Of a DNA stretch of 64,000 bases, positions 25,782 to 35,087 are shown piece after piece. The notes beneath the pieces are model-generated. The model had not been told where the DNA came from. It saw only the letters and a program-made list of their open reading frames with translations, and made no database searches. The stretch covers positions 61,892 through 125,891 of the forward strand of contig JASGHK010000003.1 in assembly GCA_049841135.1 (NCBI GenBank), written 5' to 3'. Positions within the stretch are counted from its first letter, which is position 1. Each line of letters begins with the position of its first letter. Source of the stretch: JACRCT01 sp049841135 (GTDB lineage Bacteria; Myxococcota; Myxococcia; Myxococcales; UBA5297). The position numbers were made by a program, and so were the translations under genes.

Positions 25782-26703
25782 TCAGTTCGACGGGATGCCG
25801 TGGTTGACCTGGTCGGCGCAGTAGCCGGCCTGGAAGCCCACGATGTGCAGCTGGAGGATGTACTGCGACAGCTCCTGGTAGGCGGGCTCCGACGGCTCCA
25901 GGCCCTTGCCGAAGCTCGCGAGCGCCTCGTCGAGCCAGTGCGTCGCCAGCAGGGAGAGCGCGTCCTTGACCGCCGGGACGTCGAGGCTGAAGGCGGCCAG
26001 GCGCTCGGCGGCCTCGCCCTCGTCGATGCGGTCGAACAGCGTGCGCACCCGCTCGCGCACCGGCTCGGCGGCGATGGGCGGGAGCATGGCGTGGTAGCTG
26101 CGGACGGCCAGGTACAGGCGCAGCCCATCCCACAGCCAGCGCTCGATGTGCTCGGCGCGGACCTTGCGCGCCTTGGCGTAGGTCATGGTCTTGAAGCGGG
26201 GGAGCTGGTCGGCGAGCACGTCCAAGGCCCCCACCGACCACTCGGTGAGGATGGAGACGAGCGCCGGGCTGGCGATGGCGGCGAGCTCCCGAGGCTTCGA
26301 CCGCCTCGGCGCGGCGCAGGATGTCGGCGACCTCGATGCGCCGGCCGCCCTCGCTGCGCGGCACCGACGGGTCGGCGGGCTCCTCGGTGGCCTCTTCCAC
26401 GACCTCCTCGAGCTTGCGGCGGGGCCGCTCGCCGTGCCGCTCCCGCCAGACTTCCTTGCGGGCGCGCCAGAGGTCCTTGGAGGCGGCCGACTCGTCCTTG
26501 TAGTCCGCCTCGCTGATCTCCTCGATGGCCTCGTCGGGGACGACACAGGCCTTGCGCGCCCCGGCGACGAGCACGAACGTCTGCTCTCCCGGCGTCGTGC
26601 GACGGTAGAGGTCATGGACGACCTTGCCGACCATCCCCTCGAGGAGGACCTCTTCGGCCAGGGCATCCTGCGTGATTCGGACGAAGGCACCGGGAGCGAG
26701 CAC
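25782..26703 (-). CDS. Hypothetical protein, frameshifted
   Basis: No recognised family. The start codon is GTG at 26703 (MLAPGAFVRITQDALAEE). The N-terminal 65 residues resemble a small beta barrel. A charged linker follows (about 80-115), rich in Glu and Arg. The frame breaks at the CCC at 26288-26290. Removing one base joins EAS to ELAAIASPALVSILTEW. The C-terminal 180 residues are helical (QLPRFKTMTYAKARKV, HWLDEALASFGKG) and end HGIPSN. The joined length is about 307. It is upstream of and co-directional with the amidohydrolase. The barrel-like start could bind nucleic acid or ligand; this is speculation. Confidence 0.55.
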
Positions 26704-26719
26704 GGCGACACCATATCAG

Positions 26720-26753
26720 GCTGTAGGCCGTAGGCCGTAGGCTGTAGGCCTAG
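26720..26753 (+). repeat. Heptameric tandem repeat GCYGTAG x4
   Basis: Four tandem units (GCTGTAG, GCCGTAG, GCCGTAG, GCTGTAG; 26720-26747) plus a partial fifth lie in the 51-base gap between the receiver-GGDEF gene stop and the hypothetical gene start. A degenerate copy of the same heptad series is at 51415-51442. Their function is unknown. Confidence 0.6.
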
Positions 26754-26754
26754 C

Positions 26755-27663
26755 TCAGGGCAGCACTTCGAGACGGTCGCCGCCCAGGCTGATGGCCCGC
26801 TTCAGGCAGCTGGTGGCGTGCGTGAACAGCTCCTTGAAGGTCACGTCGGCGCCGGAGCCGTCGTATGCCGCCAGGCCGACCGAGACCGTGATCTTGGCGT
26901 CCTCGCAGACCTTGGGCAGCAGCTCGCGGATGCGGCGGGCCACGTAGTGCGCGCCGTCGGCGTCGGTCTGGGGCAGGCACACCAGGAAGCGCTGGTCGCC
27001 GTCCTGCACCGCCAGGTCGATGTCCCGGATGGTCTCCTGGATCTCCTTGAGCAGCAGACCGACCGCCCGGGTGCGCACGTGCACCGGCAGCCGGCCGAGG
27101 GTCTTGGGGAAGTTGTCGACGCCCACGCACAGGAAGGCCAGCGGGTAGCGGTAGCGCTTGGACCGGCGCACCTCGTTGAGCAGGGTCCGCTTGAAGAACT
27201 CCACCTCGACCTTGCTCGACTGGCCCGTGTTGGGCGAAGGCGCGAGCGCGGTCTCGTCCGCCTGGTCCTTGACGATTTCGAGCTGCCTGGCCACTTCGCG
27301 CACCTTGACCGCCCACTTCACGCAGGAGACCACCGCGCCGGCGTTGTAGGGAGAGAAGAGCCAGCCGTCGGCTCCCGCCGCCTCCGCCTTCTGGTCGGCG
27401 TTGGTCAGCTCGACCGGGTACACCAGCAGCACCACGCAGCTGCGGTCGATGCGCTTGACCTGCCGGCACAGCTCCTCGCCGTCCAGGCCCGGGTCGACCG
27501 GCGCGATCACCACGTCCGGGCGGAACTCGCGCATCCGCATCAAGGCGCCGGCCTCGGTCGCCGTCGTGTCCACCACCAGCGGCGCGCTCCACAGGTGCCG
27601 CGACAGCTCGGCGGCCGCGCGGTAGTCGGGCTCCACCAACAGGACGCGTGATTTCTCGGGCAC
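26755..27663 (-). CDS. Degenerate receiver - degenerate GGDEF protein
   Basis: A 302-residue protein starting at GTG 27663, with GAGGAGG five bases upstream; a longer in-frame start at 27810 lacks such a site. Residues 1-120 fold like a response-regulator receiver but lack the catalytic residues. The Asp pair is EP (LLVEPDY). The phosphoacceptor position is Ala (VVIAPVDPGLDGEEL). The conserved Thr and Lys positions are Tyr and Ser (YPVEL and LFSPYN). Residues about 150-302 match GGDEF cyclases, but the signature is DGDQRF, so cyclase activity is unlikely. It is probably a c-di-GMP-binding or protein-docking relic with a sensory role. It is divergent from the gene at 27769. Confidence 0.78.
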   Translation of the reverse strand: MPEKSRVLLVEPDYRAAAELSRHLWSAPLVVDTTATEAGALMRMREFRPDVVIAPVDPGLDGEELCRQVKRIDRSCVVLLVYPVELTNADQKAEAAGADGWLFSPYNAGAVVSCVKWAVKVREVARQLEIVKDQADETALAPSPNTGQSSKVEVEFFKRTLLNEVRRSKRYRYPLAFLCVGVDNFPKTLGRLPVHVRTRAVGLLLKEIQETIRDIDLAVQDGDQRFLVCLPQTDADGAHYVARRIRELLPKVCEDAKITVSVGLAAYDGSGADVTFKELFTHATSCLKRAISLGGDRLEVLP

Positions 27664-27768
27664 CTGCGCCTCCTCACCAAATCCCGGGCCGCACGATACC
27701 AGAGCCGGACTGCGGACTTCAGGGACGGGCGCGATAGGCTGCGGGCCTCCCAGAAGGAACGGGTGGCC

Positions 27769-28282
27769 ATGGTCTTCGACCGGTTCGAAGTTCTCGTTGA
27801 TCCAACCCAATACGTGCGCTGGCCCAACGGCGGAGGCTTCCAGCCCGTGGAGCTTCGCATCAACGGCGTCAGCCTGATCGAGCTGGTCAGGAAGGTCGAG
27901 CTTCCCCTTCGCCGAACGCGAGTTCGATGAGCGGGCCGCTTCGGGCGTTCGCGCGGAGGAGCTGAGCCCCCGAGGATCCCTCGCCGGCAGTTACCTCTAC
28001 CTGAATGTTTCCAAGGTCTTCCTTCCGTCGAGGAATTTGCTCGGAGAGCCCTACAAACACTGCTTCAAGACCAGCCCAGACGACCCGAGGAACACCAAGT
28101 CGCTCGTGCTCTCCTGCACCTGCGGGGTGACCGAGTGCTGGTTCCTGCTGGTATCCATCACCGTCCATCCCGACCGCGTCGAGTGGTCGGACTTCTGCCA
28201 GTTCCACCGTGATTGGCACTACGACTTGGGCCCCTTCGTCTTCGAGCGCAAGGCCTACGAAGCCGCTCTCATCAGGGCCTGA
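27769..28282 (+). CDS. Hypothetical Cys-containing protein (about 170 residues), frameshifted
   Basis: An ATG at 27769 opens MVFDRFEVLVDPTQYVRWPN and runs to a stop at 27928. If one C is dropped from the CCCC at 27904-27907, the frame joins FAEREFDERAASGVRAEEL and continues to 28282. It passes through YLYLNVSKVFLPSRNLLG, a Cys cluster (LVLSCTCGVTECW) and a conserved-looking C-terminus (DWHYDLGPFVFE). The joined protein has even hydrophobic spacing and looks like a real compact alpha/beta protein. I know no family name. Similar C-x-C-x5-C hypothetical proteins occur in actinobacteria and myxobacteria, sometimes as immunity-type proteins, but that is not established here. Confidence 0.6.
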
Positions 28283-28330
28283 GGCCAAGACGCGGCTGCT
28301 CGAACGCGGAGAGGAGAAGCTGAAGCCCGG

Positions 28331-29101
28331 CTAGGCGGCGTGCCAGCGGATGAGGATGCAGCTGACGTTGTCGTTGCCACCGGCGGCGTTGGCGGCGTCG
28401 ATGAGGTTCTGCGCCGCTTTGTCGATGTCCGGCTGCTTGGAGAGGATCTCCTCCATCTTCGGATCGGAGACCATGCCCGACAGGCCGTCGGAGCAGAGCA
28501 GGAAGATGTCGTTCTCCTGCGGCTGCAGGCGCGTCACGTCCACCACCACCGAGTCCTTCATCCCCAGCGCGCGAACGATGACGTTCTTGTGCGGGAAGTT
28601 CTCGATCTCCTCAGGCGTGAGCTTCTTGGCCTTGATGTAGTCGTTGAGGAGCGAGTGGTCCTCGGTGAGCTGGACCAGCTTCTGGTCGGCGGCCACGAAG
28701 CGGTAGACGCGGCTGTCGCCGACGTGCCCGACCATGACGTCGCCGTTGACGAAGTAGCAGCTGACGATGGTGGTGCCCATGCCGCGGTACTTCGCCTCGG
28801 CCTGGCTGGCTTCGAAGATGCGGGCGTTGGCGACCTTGATGGCCGTCGAGAGGCGGTTCTCGTCGTAGTTGCGGTTCTTGTCCATCTTGAAGGGCCAGGT
28901 GATGTCCCGGTCCTTCGCGGTGTACTTGAAGAACTCGCTGACCTCGGTGACCGCGATCTTGCTGGCGATCTCACCCGAGGAGTGGCCGCCCATGCCGTCC
29001 GCAACGCAAAAGAGGCTCTCCTCCGGCAATAGGAGGTAGTTGTCCTCGTTGTGGTTGCGCTTCATGCCGACGTGAGTCTTGCCGGCCGATTCCAGACGCA
29101 T
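28331..29101 (-). CDS. PP2C-family protein serine/threonine phosphatase (Stp/PrpC type)
   Basis: A 256-residue metal-dependent phosphatase that reverses Ser/Thr kinase signalling. The metal-binding motifs are visible: NHNEDNYLLL near residue 17, VADGMGGHSSGE at about 34-45, HVGDSRVYR at about 126 and LCSDGLSGMV at about 203. The final GGNDNVSCILI carries the last Asp. The length fits the minimal bacterial PP2C with no added domains. Myxobacteria encode many Hanks-type kinases, the likely substrates or partners, though none is adjacent. The ATG at 29101 is preceded by a 230-base gap shared divergently with the CglC-like gene. Confidence 0.95.
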   Translation of the reverse strand: MRLESAGKTHVGMKRNHNEDNYLLLPEESLFCVADGMGGHSSGEIASKIAVTEVSEFFKYTAKDRDITWPFKMDKNRNYDENRLSTAIKVANARIFEASQAEAKYRGMGTTIVSCYFVNGDVMVGHVGDSRVYRFVAADQKLVQLTEDHSLLNDYIKAKKLTPEEIENFPHKNVIVRALGMKDSVVVDVTRLQPQENDIFLLCSDGLSGMVSDPKMEEILSKQPDIDKAAQNLIDAANAAGGNDNVSCILIRWHAA

Positions 29102-29331
29102 GCGGCCCCCGAAGGCCTGCCCTTGCTGTCACACCTACACCGAAGCGGACGATGTTTACCAAAGCGGGGAAAGGCGCGTCAACCGGGCTGAAATTGGCAC
29201 TTAGTGACGCCGAACACACGTTCGAGAGCTCACACGGCCCCCAGACAGCCAAATCCTCCGTATTTGCCTGCCCCTGTGCCCTTTGGTAGCGTGCCCGGCG
29301 CTGCTTATCGCGAACGGGAAGGCATCGCCCC

Positions 29332-29916
29332 ATGACTCGCCCCTTCAGCGTCCTCGTCTTGGTTGTTGTCCTGCTCGGCCTCACGGCCTGCCCGGCCACG
29401 ACGGACTACGGCCAGACCTGCCAGATGAACAAGCCGGTCGACGGCGGGATCACGCCCATCCTCGTCGACCCCGACGCCAAGGACCCGAGCTTCGACTACA
29501 TCGCGCTCGGCGCCCCGGAGTGCGACGACCAGGTCTGCCTGCGCTCCGCATTCAGCTGCAGCGAGGACGCCGACTGCGACAACGGCTCCTGCGGCTGCCC
29601 GGGCGGAACCCAGCCGCCGTGTGCGTGCGCCGAGAACAAGCCGAAGTGCGGCACCTGCCTGACTCCCTACACCGACATCGACAACAAGGCGGCGGGCTAC
29701 TGCACCCGCTCGTGCATGGACGACACCGACTGCCAGCCCGACTACTTGGGCCGCAAGGGGCTCGTCTGCACCCAGCTCCTCTTCTCTCAGGACTACCTCA
29801 AGGCACTCCACGACCTGTGCACGTCCCCGACCGACCCCACCTGCCTGTACAACCAGCTCTTCGGCTCGTCGGGCGTCTCGCCCATGTACTGCCTCAAGCC
29901 GCGGGTGTCGAAGTAG
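29332..29916 (+). CDS. CglC-like adventurous gliding motility lipoprotein
   Basis: A 194-residue predicted lipoprotein (MTRPFSVLVLVVVLLGLTAC, lipobox Cys20). The order of conserved-looking elements resembles CglC of Myxococcus: FDYIALGAPECDDQVCLR, a Cys-rich insertion, GYCTRSCMDDTDC, LVCTQLLFSQ and a closing QLFGSSGVSPMYC. CglC is an outer-membrane lipoprotein needed for A-motility. The Cys-rich middle (residues about 80-120) is longer than I would expect. The resemblance is from memory of the family, so this is a moderate call; a generic Cys-rich lipoprotein is the alternative. Confidence 0.55.
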   Translation: MTRPFSVLVLVVVLLGLTACPATTDYGQTCQMNKPVDGGITPILVDPDAKDPSFDYIALGAPECDDQVCLRSAFSCSEDADCDNGSCGCPGGTQPPCACAENKPKCGTCLTPYTDIDNKAAGYCTRSCMDDTDCQPDYLGRKGLVCTQLLFSQDYLKALHDLCTSPTDPTCLYNQLFGSSGVSPMYCLKPRVSK

Positions 29917-29998
29917 CCCGCCTCCGACACGCCTCGGTACCGGTCATCGTTCGAGCCCGCCCGCGCTAACCTGACCTGCTCCGAATTCCGAGCTGTCG

Positions 29999-30016
29999 CC
30001 CGAGCCTGTCGAGGGG
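29999..30016. repeat. REP-like palindromic element
   Basis: CCCGAGCCTGTCGAGGGG at 29999-30016 is the second copy of the imperfect dyad seen at 10975-10993. It directly abuts the TGA of the RMD1-like gene (30017-30019) in the convergent gap after the CglC-like gene. A transcript-end or mRNA 3'-protection role is inferred. Confidence 0.45.
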
Positions 30017-31138
30017 TCACGGCTTGTTGAGCACTTGGTAGAGCGGCAGCAGGAACTCGAACAAGATCAAGACGACGATGGTCGCCTCGAGCACGAACAT
30101 CCGGCCGTGCTCCACCTCGCCATTGAGCAGCTCGTAGATCTGCCGGACGAGCGACTCCTTGCGGTCGACCGACTCCTGCCAGGTGGGGATCCGGAAACGG
30201 CGCACCGCTGCGCGGTAGACCCGGCCCAGGTAGAAGTCGCCGACCACCTTGAGCGAGTTCTCCACGCGCTCGGTGAACTCGGCGATCTCCAGCATCAGCA
30301 CCATGACCTCGCGGCGCAGGGCGGCGTAGTCGGAGCGCCACAGCGACCGGAAGCTGCGGTGCTTCTTCTCCATCTCGTCGTAGAGGCGCGTCAGCTGCTT
30401 GTCGAGGACGTCGTCGTAGTAGCGCATCTCCAAGAGCTGCGCGGTGGCGATCTCCAGGATGTCGGGGATGTCTCGGCTGCCCGAGGGCTCGTAGACGAAG
30501 GCGCAGTTCCAGTCGATGACCGCCAGATCGTCCTCGAAGTAGCTGAAGGCGTGCTTGGTGACGTCCCACTGCTGGTGGTCGCTGAGCTTCTTGGAGGTCG
30601 TCGTCTCACCGAGGATCAGCCGCGCGAGGTTCTCGCGCCGCAGGATCTCGTCGCCGCTGGGCTTGGTGCGGAACTGCTCCACGAAGATGACGTGGTAGTC
30701 CTCGCTGCCCTCCCAGAAGTGCGGCTTCTTGAAGGCCTCGGACATGTTCTTGGCGAGCGCCTCGGCCTCGGCCCGAGCGAGCTGGTCGACGCCCGGGCTG
30801 TCGTAGATCTCGTCGGCGAGCGGCGCGAGGTCACCCAAGGTGGTCCCCGCCGGCAAGGGCAGCCGCAGCTGGATGGAGACCGCTCCGTGGTCGAACAGCC
30901 GGGCGATGACCTCGGCGCTCGTCGTCCCGCCCTTGTGGGCCACCGGGCGCTGCCCGAGCAGGAAGGCGATGGGCGGGTTGGGGACCTCCAGGTACTGCGA
31001 GCCCTCGCGCGAGAGCTTGAGCCGGGTCACCGCCTGCTTGGAGAGGGCGATGGCCTTCTCGAGGTCGATCTCGTCGGCGACGTCGAACATCCGGTAGACG
31101 TGCAGCCAGCCTTTTTCGATGAACAGGGGCTCGGACAT
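30017..31138 (-). CDS. RMD1/DUF155-family membrane protein
   Basis: A 373-residue protein. The RMD1 (DUF155) family signature is in the middle: DWNCAFVYEPSGSRDIPDIL, then QLLEMRYYDD. A helical bundle (about 235-330) and a single C-terminal transmembrane helix (LEATIVVLILFEFLLPLYQ) follow. Eukaryotic RMD1 relatives are mitochondrial membrane proteins, and bacterial ones are uncharacterised. The ATG at 31138 (MSEPLFIEKGWLHVY) is preferred over a start at 31186 that lies in an unlikely leader. It is divergent from the small membrane protein at 31264. Confidence 0.72.
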   Translation of the reverse strand: MSEPLFIEKGWLHVYRMFDVADEIDLEKAIALSKQAVTRLKLSREGSQYLEVPNPPIAFLLGQRPVAHKGGTTSAEVIARLFDHGAVSIQLRLPLPAGTTLGDLAPLADEIYDSPGVDQLARAEAEALAKNMSEAFKKPHFWEGSEDYHVIFVEQFRTKPSGDEILRRENLARLILGETTTSKKLSDHQQWDVTKHAFSYFEDDLAVIDWNCAFVYEPSGSRDIPDILEIATAQLLEMRYYDDVLDKQLTRLYDEMEKKHRSFRSLWRSDYAALRREVMVLMLEIAEFTERVENSLKVVGDFYLGRVYRAAVRRFRIPTWQESVDRKESLVRQIYELLNGEVEHGRMFVLEATIVVLILFEFLLPLYQVLNKP

Positions 31139-31263
31139 GGGCGTCGGGCGATGGGGCTGTTGGTCGTGTGTGGGGTGGTCGAACACCGCCAGCCTACCGC
31201 CAACCTGCCGCCGCTGGATGGGCTTTCTGGCCGCAGGCGTTTGGAGCTAGGGTCTAGGCCATC

Positions 31264-31497
31264 GTGTTCCACATCGACGCCAAGTACTGGGTCATCGGGC
31301 TGCTCTTCCTGGCGCTCGTGGTGGCCAAGCTCCTCTCGGGCGGCCGGCCCAACGACCGGCCCGTTCGCCGCGCGCGCCGCTTCGGGCATCGCGGCTACAT
31401 GAGCCCGCTCAACGAGCCGGGCGCCCGCGAGCGGCCGCCGGCGCCGGAGCCACCGCCCAAGGATCCGGAAGAAGAGTTCTTCGGCAAGAAGGACTAA
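31264..31497 (+). CDS. Small single-helix membrane protein
   Basis: A 77-residue protein with a GTG start, one N-terminal helix (YWVIGLLFLALVVAKLL) and a charged, Pro-rich cytoplasmic tail ending EEEFFGKKD. The tail includes RRARRFGHRGY. No family recognised. It lies 48 bases before the ABC1 kinase on the same strand, so the two may be co-transcribed. The hydrophobic helix and strong codon bias in this frame support a real gene. Confidence 0.5.
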   Translation: MFHIDAKYWVIGLLFLALVVAKLLSGGRPNDRPVRRARRFGHRGYMSPLNEPGARERPPAPEPPPKDPEEEFFGKKD

Positions 31498-31545
31498 GTA
31501 CCGCGGCATCGGCCGGGGGTGGGCCTTACCTTTCCGCCTGCACCC

Positions 31546-33010
31546 ATGGCCGACGACACCTCGACTCCTCCCCTGCCCTCCCATCTCGACGCGCTGCTCC
31601 ACGACGACGACGACGGACGGCTGCGCTCCGAGATCGAGCGCGTCGCCGGCCGCTCGTCCGAGGGCGTCGCCACTGGGCGATTGGGGCGCGCAATGAAGCT
31701 GGGCTCGCTGGCCGTCTCGGGCGGGGCGAAGCTGGCGCTGGGCAAGGCGCGGCAGCTGCTCGGCGGCGAGGGTCCTGCGCTGTCGCGGGAGAGCGGCCTC
31801 GCGCTCGCCGGGCAAATGCTCTCCACCTTCTCCGAGCTGCGCGGCGTGGCCATGAAGGTGGGCCAGATGCTCAGCTACGTCGACGACGGCCTGCCCCCGG
31901 AGATGCAGCGACTGCTCGCGGTCCTGCAGCGCGACGCCCCCACTCTCCCCTCCGCTACCGTGCGCCAGGTCCTGCGCGAGGAGCTCGGCCGCGATCCCTC
32001 TGAGGTCTTCTCCGAGTGGGTCGACGAGCCGCTGGCCGCGGCGAGCATCGGGCAGGTGCACCGCGCCAGGCTCGCGGACGGCACGCCGGTGGCGGTGAAG
32101 GTGCAGGTCCCCGGCATCGACCAGGCGATGCGCTCGGACATCAAGAACGGCAAGGTCGCGGCGCTGCTCCAGCGAATCCTGCTGGTGCGCGCCGACGTCG
32201 AGGGCGTGCTCGAGGAAGCTCGAGGAGCGCCTGCTCGACGAGTGCGACTACCGCAAGGAGGCCCAGTACCAGCAGACCTTCCATGCCCGCTTCGCTGGGC
32301 ATCCGACCATCGTCGTGCCCAGGGTCTTCCCCGAGGCCAGCAGCCGCCGGGTGTTGACGACCGCGCTCGAGCACGGACGCACCTACCACCAATGGCTCGC
32401 TGCGAACCCCTCCCGTGAAGAGCGCGACCGGGCGGTCAGGGCGCTCTACCGCTTCTACCTGGGCAGCTTCTACCTGGACGGCCTCTTCAACTGCGATCCC
32501 CACCCCGGCAACTACCTGTTCCGGGACGACGGCCACATCGTCTTCCTGGACTACGGCTGCTGCCGGCCCTTCCCCGACGACCGGCGACGCGCGTGGATCC
32601 GGATGGCGCTGGCGACGCGCGAGGACACGCCCGAGGGGATCGAGAAGGCGGCGCGCGCGATCGGCTTCATCCCGCCGTCGGTGAAGGAGTTCGACTGCGG
32701 CTCCTTCCGCGAGCTGATGCGGCACCTGTACGAGCCCTACCTCGTCGACGGCGACTACGACTTCGCGCTGCACCGACCGGCCAAGACCTTCCGCACCATG
32801 TTCGTGAGCAACCCGAACCTCTTCCGGATGGACATGCCGCGCGACGCGGTCTTCTTGAACCGCATCACCTTCGGGCTGGTCTCGCTGATGGCGGACATCG
32901 GCGTGCCGCACAACACCTACCGGGTCGCCAACGCCTACTTCGCCCGGACCGATCCCGACTGGCCGGACGATCCGTTCCTCGCGGCGGAAAAGCTTCGGGC
33001 CGCCCCGTGA
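31546..33010 (+). CDS. ABC1/AarF/UbiB-family kinase-like protein, frameshifted
   Basis: Members of this atypical kinase family support ubiquinone and lipid biosynthesis. The kinase-like core is complete: MKVGQMLSYVDD (KxGQ motif), IGQVHRARLADGTPVAVKVQ (Ala-rich loop and catalytic Lys, quoted as GQVHRARL and VAVKVQ), CDPHPGNYL and FLDYGCC. The frame breaks at about 32213-32217. Removing one A from GGAAG gives EELEERLLDECDYRKEAQYQ, as expected for the family. The joined length is about 488. The ATG at 31546 is preferred over 31519. No ubiquinone genes adjoin. Confidence 0.85.
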
Positions 33011-33044
33011 GGAGCGGCCCGAGCAGTCCCTCTTCAGTCTGGCG

Positions 33045-34940
33045 CTACTGGCAGGTCATGCGGCCCGGCGCGAAGCAGTCGACGTTCGGCTGGTTGCAGG
33101 GATCCGTCGGGTCGGGCAGGCAGTGCTGGCCGCTGGCGCAGTCGCTGTCGGCCCTGCAGGTCGGGATGGGCAGGCAGATGGTGCGGCCGGCGGCGAAGCA
33201 GTAGACCGTGCCGGAGTTGCAGGGGTCGGTCGGGTCGGGCTGGCAGGACTCGCCGTAGGCGCACTCGGCGTTGGACGCGCAAGCGGCGCGCGGGGTGCAC
33301 ACGCCCTGCTGCATGCAGTCCATGTTCGGGCCGCAGTCGACCAGGGCGCACAGCTCGTTGGCCGCGCAATCGCTGTCGGCGCTGCAGGTGCGGTTCGTCG
33401 GCACGCAGACGCCGGTGTTCGAGCAGGCGGGATCGGTGGCGGGGCAAGCGTCGACGGCGAAGGCGCAGGTCTCACCGGCGGCGCAGTCGGCATCGGTGCG
33501 GCAGCCGGCGGGCGGAGGCACGTCGACGCACACGCCGGCGGGCTGGGCGCACAGGGCGTTCGGCGGGCAGACGATCTCGGGGATGCTGCAGTACTGGCCG
33601 GCCTTGCAGTCGGCGTCGCTGGTGCAGGAGGTCTCGAGCTTCACGCAGACGCCGGAGGCCGGGGCGATGCAGCCGCCCGTGCCGCCGCCCTGGTTGCTGC
33701 CGTCGTCGCTGCCGGCCCCGCCGCAGTAGGTGGAGGCGAACACGCAGGTCTCGCCGGAGGCGCAGTCGGCGTCGCTCTGGCAGCCGGGCTGGATGGTGTT
33801 GCACACGCCCCGGACCGCGACCTTGGCGCAGTCCGAGCCGGGGGCGCAGTCGACCATCGGCATCACGCAGACCTGGCCGGGCAGGCAGTCGGCGTCGGAG
33901 GTGCAGCTGTCGTCGCACTGGCAGGTGTTGCAGCCGCGCTCGTCGACCTTGAAGCCCTTCTCGCACCACAGGTCGCACATCACGGGCGGGCAGCCGACGG
34001 GCTTGCAGCCGATGAAGTAGCCGGGCATCGGGTCATTGCCGCAGCGCGGGGCCTCGTACATCGCCTCGCAGTCGCGACGGGCCACACACTCGGCCTCGCC
34101 GAGCATCTCGCAGGTGGGGATGCAGTAGGTCTGGACCGGAACGAGGGAGTAGCAGAGCTCGTAGCGGCAGGGGTCGTTCGGGTCCATGCCGCAGGTCTGG
34201 CCGTAGCCGCACTCCGAGCCGTCGATGCACGGGGTCCGGTCGACGCAGGACGAGAGGCAGCCTGGGCCGTCACAGAGCGGCTCGCAGCGGCGGCCGACAC
34301 CGCAGTCGGCGTCGGTCAGGCAGCCTCCGGCCGGCTTGCAGCTGCCGCGGGGCGGCGCGCAGAAGGCGTTGGGAGGGCAGTCGATGGTCGGGAACACGCA
34401 GGCTTCGCCTGGCTTGCAGTCGGCGTCGGAGTCGCAGCCGGGGTCGGAGACGACGGTGCACACGCCCTGCACCTTGCAGGTGGCGCCGACGCCGCAGTCG
34501 ACGTCGGGCAGCGCGCAGATCTCGTTGGAGCGGCAGTCCGCGTTGGTCTCGCAGGACGCCGACGCGCAGGCGCAGACCTCGCAGCCGTTCGCGTCGCGGG
34601 CCATGCCGTGCTCGCACCACAGGTCGCACGTCACCGGGCTGCAGACGTTGCCCTTGTTCTCGCAGGCCACGAAGACCTTGCTGGAGCCGCCGCAGCGCAC
34701 GCCTTCGTCGCTCTCGGCCGGCGCGGCGCAGCGATCGACCGCCTCGGCGTAGCGAGCCTGGCAGTCGGCGCGGGTCAGGCAGTCGGTCTCGTCGAGCGCG
34801 CTACAGGCGAGCGGCTGACAGACGTCGTCGACGCAGGCGAAGCCGGCCTGACACTGGCAGGTCGGATTGGTCGGAGGGGGCAGACAGGCGGAGGCGAGGA
34901 GCAGCGAGCCGAGCAGGAGCGGAAGTGGGCGGTGGGCCAT
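33045..34940 (-). CDS. Large Cys-rich repeat lipoprotein with antistasin-like motifs
   Basis: A 631-residue predicted lipoprotein (MAHRPLPLLLGSLLLASAC, Cys19). About ten repeats of the form C-x-S/T-DADC-x5-C-x-n-C occur (for example GCDSDADCKPGEACVF, SCTSDADCLPGQVCVM, TCSADSDCAANELCAL). These are typical of myxobacterial Cys-rich surface proteins. Two places instead read CDLWCEHGMARDANGCEVCA and CDLWCEKGFKVDERGCNTC. These have the C-x3-C-x2-G-F/M-x2-D-x2-GC-x2-C-x-C spacing of antistasin-like protease inhibitors. All the Cys suggest a disulphide-rich extracellular rod. The ATG at 34940 gives the signal peptide; an in-frame start at 35006 does not. Confidence 0.75.
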   Translation of the reverse strand: MAHRPLPLLLGSLLLASACLPPPTNPTCQCQAGFACVDDVCQPLACSALDETDCLTRADCQARYAEAVDRCAAPAESDEGVRCGGSSKVFVACENKGNVCSPVTCDLWCEHGMARDANGCEVCACASASCETNADCRSNEICALPDVDCGVGATCKVQGVCTVVSDPGCDSDADCKPGEACVFPTIDCPPNAFCAPPRGSCKPAGGCLTDADCGVGRRCEPLCDGPGCLSSCVDRTPCIDGSECGYGQTCGMDPNDPCRYELCYSLVPVQTYCIPTCEMLGEAECVARRDCEAMYEAPRCGNDPMPGYFIGCKPVGCPPVMCDLWCEKGFKVDERGCNTCQCDDSCTSDADCLPGQVCVMPMVDCAPGSDCAKVAVRGVCNTIQPGCQSDADCASGETCVFASTYCGGAGSDDGSNQGGGTGGCIAPASGVCVKLETSCTSDADCKAGQYCSIPEIVCPPNALCAQPAGVCVDVPPPAGCRTDADCAAGETCAFAVDACPATDPACSNTGVCVPTNRTCSADSDCAANELCALVDCGPNMDCMQQGVCTPRAACASNAECAYGESCQPDPTDPCNSGTVYCFAAGRTICLPIPTCRADSDCASGQHCLPDPTDPCNQPNVDCFAPGRMTCQ

Positions 34941-35087
34941 GACGAACCTCGTGAAGGGTTGCCGGCCGTTTGAGCAACCCGCGGGCCACGGGACGCCGGC
35001 TCGCACAACCCCTCGGATTCACGCCAAAAGCAGCGGCAGCCGGAATTCGGCCACACCTCTACCGCCTTGGTTTTCTGAGGAAGGCTC

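Noticed and set aside
24498..25807. Several long frames over the amidohydrolase
   Set aside because: They are other-frame shadows; the amidohydrolase frame alone carries the metal-binding motifs.
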